Below are positions 51,035 to 62,200 of a stretch of DNA of 64,000 bases, piece after piece. This DNA comes from Anthostomella pinea. Taxonomy: Eukaryota > Ascomycota > Sordariomycetes > Xylariales > Xylariaceae. Within the stretch, counting starts at the first letter, position 1, and each line of letters begins with the position of its first letter. Where the stretch lies: assembly GCA_963556695.1 (NCBI GenBank), contig CAUWAG010000018.1, positions 2,976,001-3,040,000 of the forward strand, read 5' to 3'. A program made the translations under genes and the position numbers. A model generated the notes under the pieces. The model was given only the letters and a program-made list of their open reading frames with translations, was not told where the DNA came from and searched no databases.

Positions 51035-54000
51035 ATGGGGGCCGCCGACCTCAACTACTTCACGTGCACCCTTGGCCAGGCTGCGCTACTGAAGAAAGAG
51101 GGTCGCCAACAGAAGGACTCATTCCAGACGGTCATTCAACTGATAGAAGAGCAGGCTGAAAGTCTACCTGATTCGCCTGCTCTTGGGTTCGCCAATCTGC
51201 GGAAGGGAGAATGCCGCAATCAGAGTTGTGTGTGCCAAGTCAATCCTAGAACACTCGCGTATGCTGACGGATGCGCAGTGCCCGACCAAGTCACCTTTTC
51301 GGAACTTTGCCGTCTATCAATATCTGCAGCTGTACTCCTGAAGGCGTCGTTGCCCTCGGCCGCTGATGGGCAATATTCAGAAACAGTCGGGCTGATCTGC
51401 AGCAGTAGCTTGGATTTCGTACTCACATGGCTTGGTCTCATGCAATTAGGTCGCAAGGCCTTTCTGCTGGCGTAAGGTTCCCCTGTCTACACTCCGTTTA
51501 CGATCTTCAGTATCATGCTGATCCCCCAGTCCTCAATTGGATTCTCGATCGATAGACCACCTCTGTACTGGCTCTGACGTAAGAAGTATCCTGGTGGACA
51601 AGGTCCACGAGCAGAGAACGTCGCAATTTCGTGACAGCATCAACATCGTGAAGATCCCACAATACGAGGGAGACTCGCAGTCGAAAACAGACATCCCGGA
51701 GGGCAAGGGCCTCAGTGGCAAATCGTCCGATATTGCTTATCTTCGCCACACATCGGGCACGTCTTCGGGATTACCAAAGCCCATCCTACAGACACAATGG
51801 GGAGCTGTAGGCTGTCTACCAGTTCTACCTGACCAAGGCCAGGCCGCAACCTTCTCGACCACGCCACTCTACCATGGGGGTCTTGCCGACTGCTTCAGGG
51901 CATGGACCAGCGGGGCCGCAATCTGGTTCTTCGCCGAAGGGTTGATGCCCATTACCGGTGCCAATGTCCTGAAAGCAGTCGCTCATGTTCGCGAAGAAAG
52001 TCAGGCTTCTTCTGTCAAGTACTTTTCGTCTGTCCCGTACGTGCTTCAGATGCTCGCTGAGGAAGACGAGGGCATAAAACTTCTACAGACCATGGATATG
52101 GTGGGCGTTGGCGGAGCTGCGTTGCCCCCTTCGGTTGGTGACAGACTAGTCAAGCTGGACGTCAACCTCGTCTCGCGGATGGGGAGCGCCGAGTGCGGTT
52201 TCCTCATGTCATCACATCGCAACTATTCCGAGGACACGGAGTGGCAATATCTTCGGCCAATGGACGATCCAAGCTTCCTGTCATTTGAGCCTCGCGACGA
52301 TGGTCTCTCGGAGCTCGTGGTGAAACCAGCTTGGCCTCTGAGGACAAAGGTGAACCGTGACGATGGGTCATATGCCACGGCAGACTTGTTTGAGCCGCAT
52401 CCTTCGATGCCAAACGCATGGCGATACGATAGCCGTGCGGATGCTCAGATCACACTTGCCAATGGCAAGAAATTCGACCCGTCTCTACTCGAAGGCGCCA
52501 TTCGAGCTTCAACCGACATGCTACAGGATGTACTCATATTCGGCGCTGGCAGAGATTATGCTGGGGCTCTCCTATTCAAAGCATCACCCGATGTCTCAAC
52601 TAACGATGTACTTGATGCCGTATGGCCAGAAGTGCAGCAATTGAACACAAGAACGCAAAGCCATGCTCGGCTGACAAAGGCGATGCTGGTTATTATCGAT
52701 GCTGAAGGCCACGATGCGCCCCTGCCGAAAAGTAGCAAAGGAACTATACTGCGTCATCAGGCTGAGGACCGCTATGCCGATGTCATCGACTCGGCCTACA
52801 CTGGCCGAGGATCCAACATGGGCCAGGCTCGACACATGTCTGGCGATGACATCTTTTCAGTCGTCTCCAGCCTCTTCAGTGAGGTTTTGGGGAGAGAAAT
52901 TGATGCCGAGCAAGACCTATATGAGCAGGGGGTCGACTCGATTGCTTGCATTCAGATACGGAAACTCGTTGAGATCAGTGTGCTGCCCCCGGGCTCCGCT
53001 CCATTACCGATGAACGTTATCTATGACAACGGCACCATCCGCTCACTAGCCAACACCCTGGTAGAGGTTCGTCGGGGGACCAGCGATCTGAATAACCCTG
53101 CCGATCATCGCGAAGGGAAGTTGATGAGAGAGCTAGCTGACAAGTACTGTCAATTCCCGCCAATGCAAGTGGACGTGATGAAGAAAGAGGGGATCGTCGT
53201 GGTTCTTACAGGGGCAACGGGGGTATTGGGGGTTCACGTACTATCACAGATGAGCAACGACCCCAAGGTGCGCAAGGTGTATTGCCTGCTGCGTGCATCG
53301 ACACCCTTCGCCGCCCGAGAGCGTGTCGCCAAAGCACTTCTGAACAAGAAATTGATCGGCCTGCAAGAGGTCACAGAGGCGCATGCCTTGGACGACAGAA
53401 TTACCTGCTTACCTTGCGACCTAACCGGGCCTCAGCTGGGCCTCTCGGATGAAAGTTGGAGATGCCTGGTCTCTGAGGCTACCGTCTTCATCCACTCCGC
53501 CTGGTCTGTCAACTTCAGTCTTCGGCTCACCTCATTCGAGAACCAGCTTGCGGGAACTCTAAACATGATCAATGCGGCTCTAGCAAGCGACTCGAAGTTC
53601 TTCTTCGTCAGTTCCACTGCGGCTGTGAGCAACACGTCTTCTGGTGACATTGCTGAGAAGCCCTCGCTGGACCCGAAAGACGCATCACCCTTGGGGTACT
53701 CAAGATCGAAGTGGGTAGCTGAACGAGTGTGCTCAGCAGCACATGAACACTTGCTTCATGATCGAACATCAATCGCAGACTCCCGGGGTATTTCGATCAT
53801 CCGGGTAGGGCAGCTCTGTGGCAACCAAGCTGGGGCTTGGAATGCCTCTGAGGCATATCCACTGATGTTGTCGACCGCCAGCTTCGCGGGATGCCTCCCA
53901 GCTCTGCCCAGCGAGTGTCTCAACTGGTTACCAGTAGATACAGCTGCAAAGGCAGTCTTGGATATCGCCTTGCCTAGCCCGGCAACGCAGAACAGGGGAA

Positions 54001-54401
54001 GCTCAACGAGCGAGTCGCAGCCCCCAATCCCTGTGTACCATGTGCTCAACCCGCACAGAACACCATCCTGGCGTAAGATGCTCGACTGGATCGCAAAGGC
54101 CCCCGGCGGCTCGTCGTTCGATATAGTGCCAGCGGCTGAATGGCTTGATCGCCTTGAGAGAGCCTTGAAGGCGTCGGAAACGAAACACCCCTCGCAGGCG
54201 CTCTTGGGGTTATGGAAGCGGAAGTATTCCCTGGCAGAGACCATTTCTCAATCCGACGAGGTTGAAAAGTCCGCTGGGAATGGTCCTCCCAAATTCCAAG
54301 TGTTGTTTACCCAACGAACGTCGGAGACGATGCGAGATGTCGAGCCATTAGAGGAGGGGGATGTCATTCGGATGTGGGAATGGATACAGGGCAATTCTTA
54401 G
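51035..54401 (+). CDS. NRPS-like adenylation-carrier-thioester reductase (A-T-R)
   Basis: Exons 51035-51471 and 51530-54401 give 1102 aa; the 58-nt intron has GTAAGG and CCCCAG ends. The adenylation domain carries the phosphate loop TSGTSSGLPKP (about residues 220-229), TTPLYHGGLADCFRAW in the A4 region and SRMGSAECGF in the A5 region. The carrier has its phosphopantetheine Ser in GVDSIACIQIR (about 614). The reductase has TGATGVLG (about 705) and the YxxxK pair in GYSRSKWVAERV (about 868), as in NAD(P)H-dependent thioester reductases. Such enzymes load a carboxylic acid as a thioester and release it as aldehyde or alcohol. At 1102 aa it is shorter than Lys2 (about 1400 aa). In this cluster I infer reduction of a mycosporine-bound amino acid to the amino alcohol. 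Confidence 0.93.
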
Positions 54402-55170
54402 AGGTGCTGGACTTGGCGAATTTTAATAAATATCCGTGAATATCACCATCACGGGTCGACCCTTACTAGGACAGTGGGTTTGCTCATACTGGAGAGTCGC
54501 GATGCCTTTAGCAGCCCCTCCAGGCTGGCCTGCGTCTGCTTGGCCAGTACCTAATGTCGTGGGAGCCGTCGGGTCAGCTTTCCTGACTTCTGAAGTACGT
54601 AGAGCAACGTCGACGTAGCCAATATAGGCATATAGTTAATCTCGGAATCATCATCTCTTGTGGATGGGTTCTGGGAAGTGGGCTGCAAAATTGTGTGCTT
54701 TGGTATTTCTTATCTACCTAGGTACCTACGAACACCCCTATCCAATCCGCATATCTCGGACTCTTGGGTTGTCCGAGATGCCCTAGCGCCCGGGCCGGAC
54801 AAACTTCGGAACAAGCTGTCCGCCTACCGAATTACTTAGTAAGCACTTTATTTTCGGACACCTGGACTCCCAGTCTCATCGGGCTTTCGACCGCTCCGAA
54901 TCTCGGTTGGTCGACGGGAGTGACATTCATTCACCGAAATCTCTCGACATTCTACCGCAACACGCCAGCATGTCCAATCTATGACTTAGGCTCCGAGTAA
55001 GGCTCCATCCTAGATTGAATGTGCCGGCGCCCCTGTTGTCCGACGAGGTGCAGCCATCCCGCGCAGCCGTGGTAGTGGTAGCTGGGTGACAGCGGGCATC
55101 ATCTCCTGGCTTGCGTCCGCTTCATCGTCTCAGCGTTGGTGTCGGTCCTCCGCTTACGAGTATCGCAACC
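54402..55170. other. intergenic region between A-T-R and regulator genes
   Basis: Probable promoter of the Zn2Cys6 gene; no gene seen. Confidence 0.5.
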
Positions 55171-57605
55171 ATGTCTACAGGGCAAGCGGCTCCGGCTCCC
55201 GGTGCATCGTCTCCGGCCATGCCACCCTCCTCTTCCCAGACTTCGAGGCCACAGCGGGTACTTGCCTGCGTGATTTGTCATGCACGCAAGGTTAAATGTG
55301 ACCGCAAGTTTCCTTGCTCCAACTGTGTCAAAGGCAACGTACAGTGCGTGCCGGCGGCAGTGACCCGTCGTCGGCCGAGGCGTCCACAGCCCGAAAAGGC
55401 CCTCCTGGATCGCCTGCACCAATACGAGGAGCTGCTCCGCAACAACAGTATCAAGTTTGAACCGCTCCACAAGGCCCCGACTACCGAGACAGTGTCTCCA
55501 AATACGGAGCATGAGGCGGCGGGCTATGCTTCGGACGATGACCAGCCGCCGGATGCTACCGGTACTCCGACAGACGCGCCATCTCCTTCCACCACTGCCA
55601 AGTCCGATAAACCACTGCAATCTGTGGCCAAGTGCGTACACCTCCCCAAAGAGTTCTTTTGCGGTGAACTGACGATCACAGGAACTTCTGGCAGCTCGTA
55701 AACTCGGGGGTATGTCTACTTTACGCGTGCTCAGAGCTATACTAAACAATTTGAACTAGTTCCGGGACAGCACCGACAACGAAGCTGATCACATCGAGGA
55801 GGATGTGCGTGCGGTTATAGTCAGGAAGGCATGGGAGCAGGCGACGGGGGACTCGATATTCCTTGCGCTTGGCTCGCGAGGAACGCCCATCTCCCTCTCT
55901 TTCCTGCAGCCCGAAACCGTACAGATAATCAGGTTCTGGCAGATCTACCTAGACAACGTCAACCCCCTACTCAAAGTCACGCACGCGCCCAGCTTGCAAG
56001 GCCGCATCATAGAAGCTATCGGCAACTTGGGCAATGTCAGCCCCACCTTGGAGGCTCTCATGTTCGGCATATACTGTGTGTCCATCATAACCTTGTCCGC
56101 GGATGACTGTCGAGCCATGTTTGGCTCGCCGAAGGAAGAGCTCCTCACGAGCTATCAAACAGCATGTCAGCAAGCTCTAGTGAACTGCAAGTTCTTACAA
56201 ACCAACGATCGAGACTGCTTAACCGCTCTTTTCCTTTACATGGTGAGTACGCATTTGAGCTGTGTGACTATCACAAGTTCGCTATTGCTGACTTGCATAG
56301 ATTTCGGTCAGTCCCAGCACGGATCCAATGACCCTGTCGTCCATGCTTGGCAATGCCTATCGCATCGCATGTCGCATGGGCATTCACAGGGAGGCCAGTC
56401 TTGCGAAGTGCAGTCCCTTCGAGGCGGAAATGCGCCGAAGGCTGTGGTGGTCCTTCGTACTCTTCGACAACCGCATCGGTGAGCTGGCTGACAGCAAGTG
56501 CGGATCGCTGAACCCTACCTGGGACTGCAATATCCCCCTCAACGTGAATGATTCCGACCTCCGACCAGAAATGAAGGAGGCAGCGACACCCCAAGCCCAA
56601 GGGTACACCACTGACACCATCCACGTTGCCGTCCGCAGTGAGTTTGGGAACTTCCTCCGTCACTATGATGCCTATCTCGACTTCACCAATCCATCTCTAA
56701 AGCGCCTCACAAAAGACGCACGCGATAATGTCCCAGAGATTCGCGAGTTGGATGCCCTGGAGAAGATGATCGAGGATACATACCTCAAACTCTGTGACCC
56801 TGAAGTGCCACTCCACTTCTTCACTATATGGTTTATGCGCGGGCTCATTGCAAAGTGCCACCTTGTTACCGGTTACGCAAAATCCAACCTACTCCGCGAC
56901 TCTACCGCAGAGCAGGTCATTGCACAGCTCGATTTGGCGACTAATTATGCGATGAGGGCGCTCGAGTGCGATACAAAAATATCCAGCTCGCCCCTCACCA
57001 AGAATTACCATTGGGTACTCCACTTCCACTTCCCGTTCCCCGCCTACATCCAGATCGTCGTAGACCTGAGAAAACGTCCCTTCAGCAAGCATGCCGATCG
57101 TGTATGGGATCTCATGAGCGACCATTGCGAAGCCCGTTTCTCCTCCAGTGAAGGTGAAGTCTCCGTCCTGAACGCACTCTTCCAGGTGTTTTCAAAGACG
57201 ATACTTCCAGCCTGGGATGAGCGAGAGGCAGCGGCAAAGGAGTCGCAAAAGCCATTGGGCCCAACTCCCAGAATAGTGACATTTATCAGAGACAGGCTGG
57301 ACCGAATAGCCCGGGATTCGCAGGGTGGACAGGATTCCAATACCGCAAGGCAACAGGCCAGCGATCTAATGAACCTGGACGACGTGGACTATTCCATGTC
57401 GGTGCCCATGACCATGAGTCCGAACAGCTTGAATACGCTGAACAATCTCATGTACGGTATGGGGATGGGGATGGGCGGGCAAGCCGGTTCCCCGGGCACG
57501 ATGCCCGGGCTATTCCCTCCGACACCTGCACCGAACTCATTAGACATCAACCAGGTGGACTGGGCTCCTATGGGCTGGGGTCCGGGGGAGCGGCGCGGCT
57601 GGTGA
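55171..57605 (+). CDS. Zn2Cys6 transcription factor, candidate cluster regulator
   Basis: Four exons, 55171-55631, 55682-55709, 55760-56242 and 56301-57605, give 758 aa. The first intron (GTGCGT to CACAG) and the 28-nt second exon rebuild AKNFWQLVNSG; the unspliced frame would stop. The DNA-binding domain has six cysteines at 33, 36, 43, 49, 52 and 59 (CX2CX6CX5CX2CX6C), followed by a basic linker RRRPRRP and a short coiled coil (LLDRLHQYEELL) for dimerisation. The middle region has the fungal_trans signature (MLGNAYRIACRMGIHRE, then RRRLWWSFVLFDNRIGEL). The tail is Met/Gly/Pro-rich. Its position next to the A-T-R gene, same strand, suggests it controls the cluster; this is inference. Confidence 0.93.
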
Positions 57606-58790
57606 TGATTCGATAGCTACCCGCCACTTCGAGACTAGGTTATGTCCGCCGATGTTATCAAGAACATGATGTCTACTAGATACATACCCCGTGCGGGGTT
57701 CCAATGGCAGACCGCCTAAATCACGAATGAAGCAAATAGATATCCGCCTCAGCCAGGGCCACGGAAGCTGGGGTACTTGAAGATGGTGGATGGCGAGGCC
57801 CTAAGAGCTGACTGTATAGTAGGAGACACACTTGGAAGTGGTCATACCACTTATACTCCCAGCTCAGCGCATGATGTGTGGAGTATATAGGCACTCATCG
57901 ATACCCAGAATCACTCACTTAACTTTGTTTCCATGGATTGATCTCATACCCCAACTGATACTGTTCATGCTCGGAGACGATGTTGATGATATATGTATAT
58001 GAAAATTTTAATGCTGTCTTGGCTACATGGAGGGAAAGGAACGTCGGATTCAACAGCACTCGATATTGGTGGCCATGGAATATACTACACTGCGTCACTC
58101 TGTGACTACCGTGAGTCAGTGGTAGATTGAATAACGCACTGTCAAATCTCGCCCGCTATATCTGCACCTCACTAGCATTCAGGGATTACATCCTCACGGG
58201 CTTCGACTCAGCAATGTAACAGCCACTCTCCCTGCTGAGGAATATGGCCGCAACACAGGCATGTATGCTGCTTGGCAATGTCTTTGCGAAATGCGCACGC
58301 ATGCTCCTGTAAGGAGTGCATAAGGTATAAGAGAAGTAGACAGGTCCGTCTTGCCATCTGATGCTTGTGTACTACGTAAGGAAGCCAGAGGTTACGCCTG
58401 CTCAGTCGGCTGTCGATGTAGATGCAGGACCCAATCAACTGCATTGAGATCAATGTTATATGCACCACCCGTGGCGCAGTACATACCGAGCCTGGTCGAC
58501 GCTCAATCTGGAGCTACCATGCCCAACTGCACATGGACTGACGGCAGGGGGGATAACGAGGAGTGCATGCGGCACAGTGAAACCTCCCTGAAGTGTTGGC
58601 CTTCCTTCCCGTACTTGCCCACACAAAGACCTTGCTCGCCCACCCAGCCATCTGTCGTTGTTCTTCACTCTAGATTAAAACACAATAGCATCTCAAGACA
58701 CTCCTATATAGCTTCACCAAGCTACGCCGTCCCATCGGTTCGCATTAAATCAAACAACCTCACAGAGCCCCAGCAGCACATCAATCCACC
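57606..58790. other. intergenic region, nothing supportable
   Basis: 3' flank of the regulator and upstream region of the NTF2-like gene. A TATATAG-like box lies about 80 bp before the ATG at 58791. No gene seen. Confidence 0.5.
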
Positions 58791-59292
58791 ATGGCCGACC
58801 TCCGCACAGTCCTCCAAAACACCATCAACAGCTTCGTTTCGAACAACACCCTCGGCATCGCCACCAAAAACGCCGCGCTCTTCTCCGCCGTCTGACGCCC
58901 GACTGCGTGCGCCTGCACCGGCCCGTCTCCTTCGTGCGGCGGTACCCGCAGTTCTTCCGGGCGCAGGGGGAGACCAACGCCGACTACGAAACACAAAAAC
59001 AACTCGAGTTCCACACCATGCAGGCCGTGGCGCAGAACGTCACGCGCACCGTTATTGATGTGTCGGCGCGCCGGGCGACTATCTGGACTGAGCAGACTAT
59101 CACTACTACCACGGCGAATGGTGGAAATGGGTTGCAGGGCGGAGTCGTTGAGGTCATCTGGGATTTTGATTTTACCGAGGATGGGACCCGGATTAAGAGG
59201 ATTATGGAGTTTGTGGATAGTTATGAGAGCACGCTGATGTTGGAGCAGATGTTGAGCAATGCGGCAGCGGCCGGGCGGCGAGGGGGCTTGAG
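58791..59292 (+). pseudogene. frameshifted NTF2-like/SnoaL-fold protein
   Basis: From the ATG at 58791 (context CCACCATGG) the frame reads MADLRTVLQNTINSFVSNN and continues to ALFSAV, then a TGA at about 58893. One base out of frame, the sequence goes on at once with LTPDCVRLHRPVSFVRRYPQ, then LEFHTMQAVAQNVTRTVIDV and VEVIWDFDFTEDGTRIKRIM, ending near SNAAAA. The joined order fits small fungal proteins of the NTF2-like superfamily. No intron can bridge the few bases at the break, so it is a one-base deletion or a sequencing error in a homopolymer-poor GC stretch. The end position is approximate because the shifted frame stays open past the usual family end, to 59509. Role unknown. Confidence 0.65.
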
Positions 59293-62200
59293 AGCGAGCT
59301 CACTGCGTGTTCCGTGTTGTTGGTTCGGTTTGATACATCTACGTCGCTTGAGCAGGTCAGGCTTGTTCATTCTCTGTAGTCGGCTTTACTCCGTGAATCT
59401 GAGAACGGCGGTGATACCATCACGCGTATATCGATCGAACTGTCCCGAAGTGTCCCGCAGCATCGCGAGACAGACAAAATGGAGGCTCATCCTCACCGGG
59501 CCCTTTTGAGAAGCACCAGGCTTTATTAGCTGGTGGAGATGCGCCGATGGAACCGCACCGGGCAGGGTTGAGTCGCTGGACAGTCAAGCTGGCACATCTG
59601 AAGCAGAGATAGGCCTAGGATGTCGCGGCAGCCCCGAGCGTGAGGAAGGGATTAACCCTTTGTCGTTGTAGTGATGATATTGAAGTCTAAGACAAAATTT
59701 GCGATGCCAAACTAATATGATGGAGTTTCTCAGATGAAGCCGAGGCTGGAGACACTAGCTATATGGAAGCCACTGTACTGTAGTCTAGACGTGACATTAT
59801 GGTGTGCTTCCCATGTCAGCACAATACGTTTATGCCGCTTTCATCCAGAGGAGCATCATCAAACTAGGCGTTCATGTGTACGCCAGAAATCGACCACTTG
59901 CTCCACAGCATAATGATGAATATTTTCGATGCTGACGACTCGCTGATATTGCAGTCTGGCTATGGAATGAATATTGAAAGGGGTGCTTGTGTAGGCATTG
60001 GACTATCAGGAGAGCACGTTGTACTACACAGTTGCCACCCAGCAACACGGTACTTGGATGATTGAGTGTTGGTCTGTGATCCCGGGAACTCCAGTTAGGA
60101 ACTCTGAAAACTCTGGGCTGGGTAGGTAGGTCTCTCGAGCTCTCTTGGCCCGAGGTCGACCTTCAACATCAGAAGATTCAGCCCCTTTTTGACGTAACGA
60201 CAAGGACCTAACTCCTAGTCGCTGAAAGAAAAGACAGCACTCCAGGTAACGCGGCCCACACCGAAAGCTAAGTAGTAATCCATAGACTTAGATAAGAAGA
60301 AGATCTCGTTCCACTCAGAGGGTATCAAATCGAATCGACGCCGTGAAGTGAGGCATCAGATGGATGGTGGTGGTACCGCGTCGACAAGCTGAGGATACCA
60401 ACCGAACTCATCGTCAATTAAATTGGTTAAACCCCATATAGACTACTTGCAATTCCATCGCGCGCTCGGTGTTGTCGTGAAACTGATTTCAAGGGGCCCC
60501 GGGACAAGTAGGTGTCAAGTAACATACCTAGACAAAAGAGTGATGACCAAACTCTTCGTCACAGAAACTAGCAACGAGAACACCAAGGTAGCCAATTCCA
60601 TCCGGGGCGCTTCAAGTGCTCGGGGTGATTAAGTGTTCACTCTTGGGAGATATTGTCAATAATAAGTAAGTAGGTAGGTTGGAGATTCCGTTCTCGTCTC
60701 GAGTGGGTAAGCCACCGTGATGGGCAGCTTTACGGGATTGAAAGACACTGCGGCTGCAGTATTGCGTGAACACAGGTGTAGCCATACCATACAACATGTC
60801 TATTGAAGAGGGCTTGAGCGCGTATCGGTTTGTACAACGTCTCGCATGTTGCGGTAAGACCACACGAGGGGCGCACGAGGAGGCAGAGGACGCGCGTTGG
60901 CGTCGTGTTTGCAGCATGCAGTCACGAATGAGGCTGCACGTGGCGGCCACACCGCCTTCAAAGCGATATGGTCTCGTGTCTTGTCGCCTCGGATCATGGC
61001 GAGGGCGGTCAGACTCGAGCGTGGCATCAAAGCTCCCTCGTGGTCAGCAGGTCGTGGGGAAGACCGAAGGGAGCTTCTGGTTGCAGGAGGGTTGGTCCTT
61101 GTAAGTTACGGGCACAATATCAGATGCTCATCTCACCATCCAAGGTCTGGTCTGATCTTTATCTTTGGCCGGCTTATTAACTCTAGATTGGGTCTGCACC
61201 TGAAAAGTGCCGGCGGTTTCGTATATCGGTAGTCCCAAGTTAGTAGTGCCGGTAAATGCGTCTCTTAGTGCCCGAGGAGCGCATCAGGTTGGGACCAGAC
61301 GCCAAAGCTTCTTATCTACGGTTTGACGGTCTGACCGTTTGGACGAAGGGACGCGAGTTTTGCTCTTTTCATCCATCCCGTCCAGTTGTCAACATCGTGC
61401 ACTTAAGGTATGTATGGTGGGGGCAGGGTGGAGGAGTCATCAGGTTTGAGCCATCCTTCTGTTCTCTCACCAGCTTCATCCCCGCATAGGAATCCGCCGA
61501 GCCCGCATACGGGCAGTGGACCCCGATCGAAGAGATCCGAGAGCTGTTCGTGCCTTGCATGTTCGCATGGGAATCCCGTGTTCGCATGGTGTCCACGGTT
61601 GAGCTGCGCTGAGTAGTCTGCATCTCCACCAGCTCGACCAATGGTAGCCATCACGTGAAGAGAGAAAACAGTCGAGACTCCCGGCTGCCTGCTGGAGCCC
61701 AGACCCCGCGCCGGCTGGGAAGCGAATGCAACCTTACAAAACGGCTGGGTCAAGGGTCAAAAGAGATCCCAGGCCGCTTGGTGATTAGCTGATGAGATAT
61801 ATAAGTTTAAGGGCCATACTTGTATATATGTGACGAAGCTGTTTTCATCGAGATACTGTAGCCATGGTGAAGATAGCGAGCTCACTGTTGTGGTATGTTC
61901 AATCCTTGCTTCTTTTCAACCCTTCCACTGCGTCGCTCAAACGCAGGAAGGTCGAAAATAGAATGAAACACGTGCAACAGAATAGTGATCATTATGCTCA
62001 CTGCTGGTGATGTGCATGATTCGCAAGATGTGCCATTGTGGACGGTTTGCGGGGAATTGTGCGAGTGGATGCTGGAGGGGCAGGGGAGTTGATTCTGTGT
62101 CGGCCGAGAAAGAGAAAAAGAGAGATAAGGAGTCGTATGTATGGAAGCATCTTCACTACGTTTTTATTCTATAGGCGAATGGGCACCGAGATAGTACTGC

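Noticed and set aside
51035..54401. Alpha-aminoadipate reductase (Lys2)
   Set aside because: It is about 300 residues shorter than Lys2, has a different A4 region and sits in a secondary-metabolism context.
60897..61753. Several 75-115-codon ORFs near the right end
   Set aside because: Mutually overlapping on both strands, with no splice structure or recognisable motifs.
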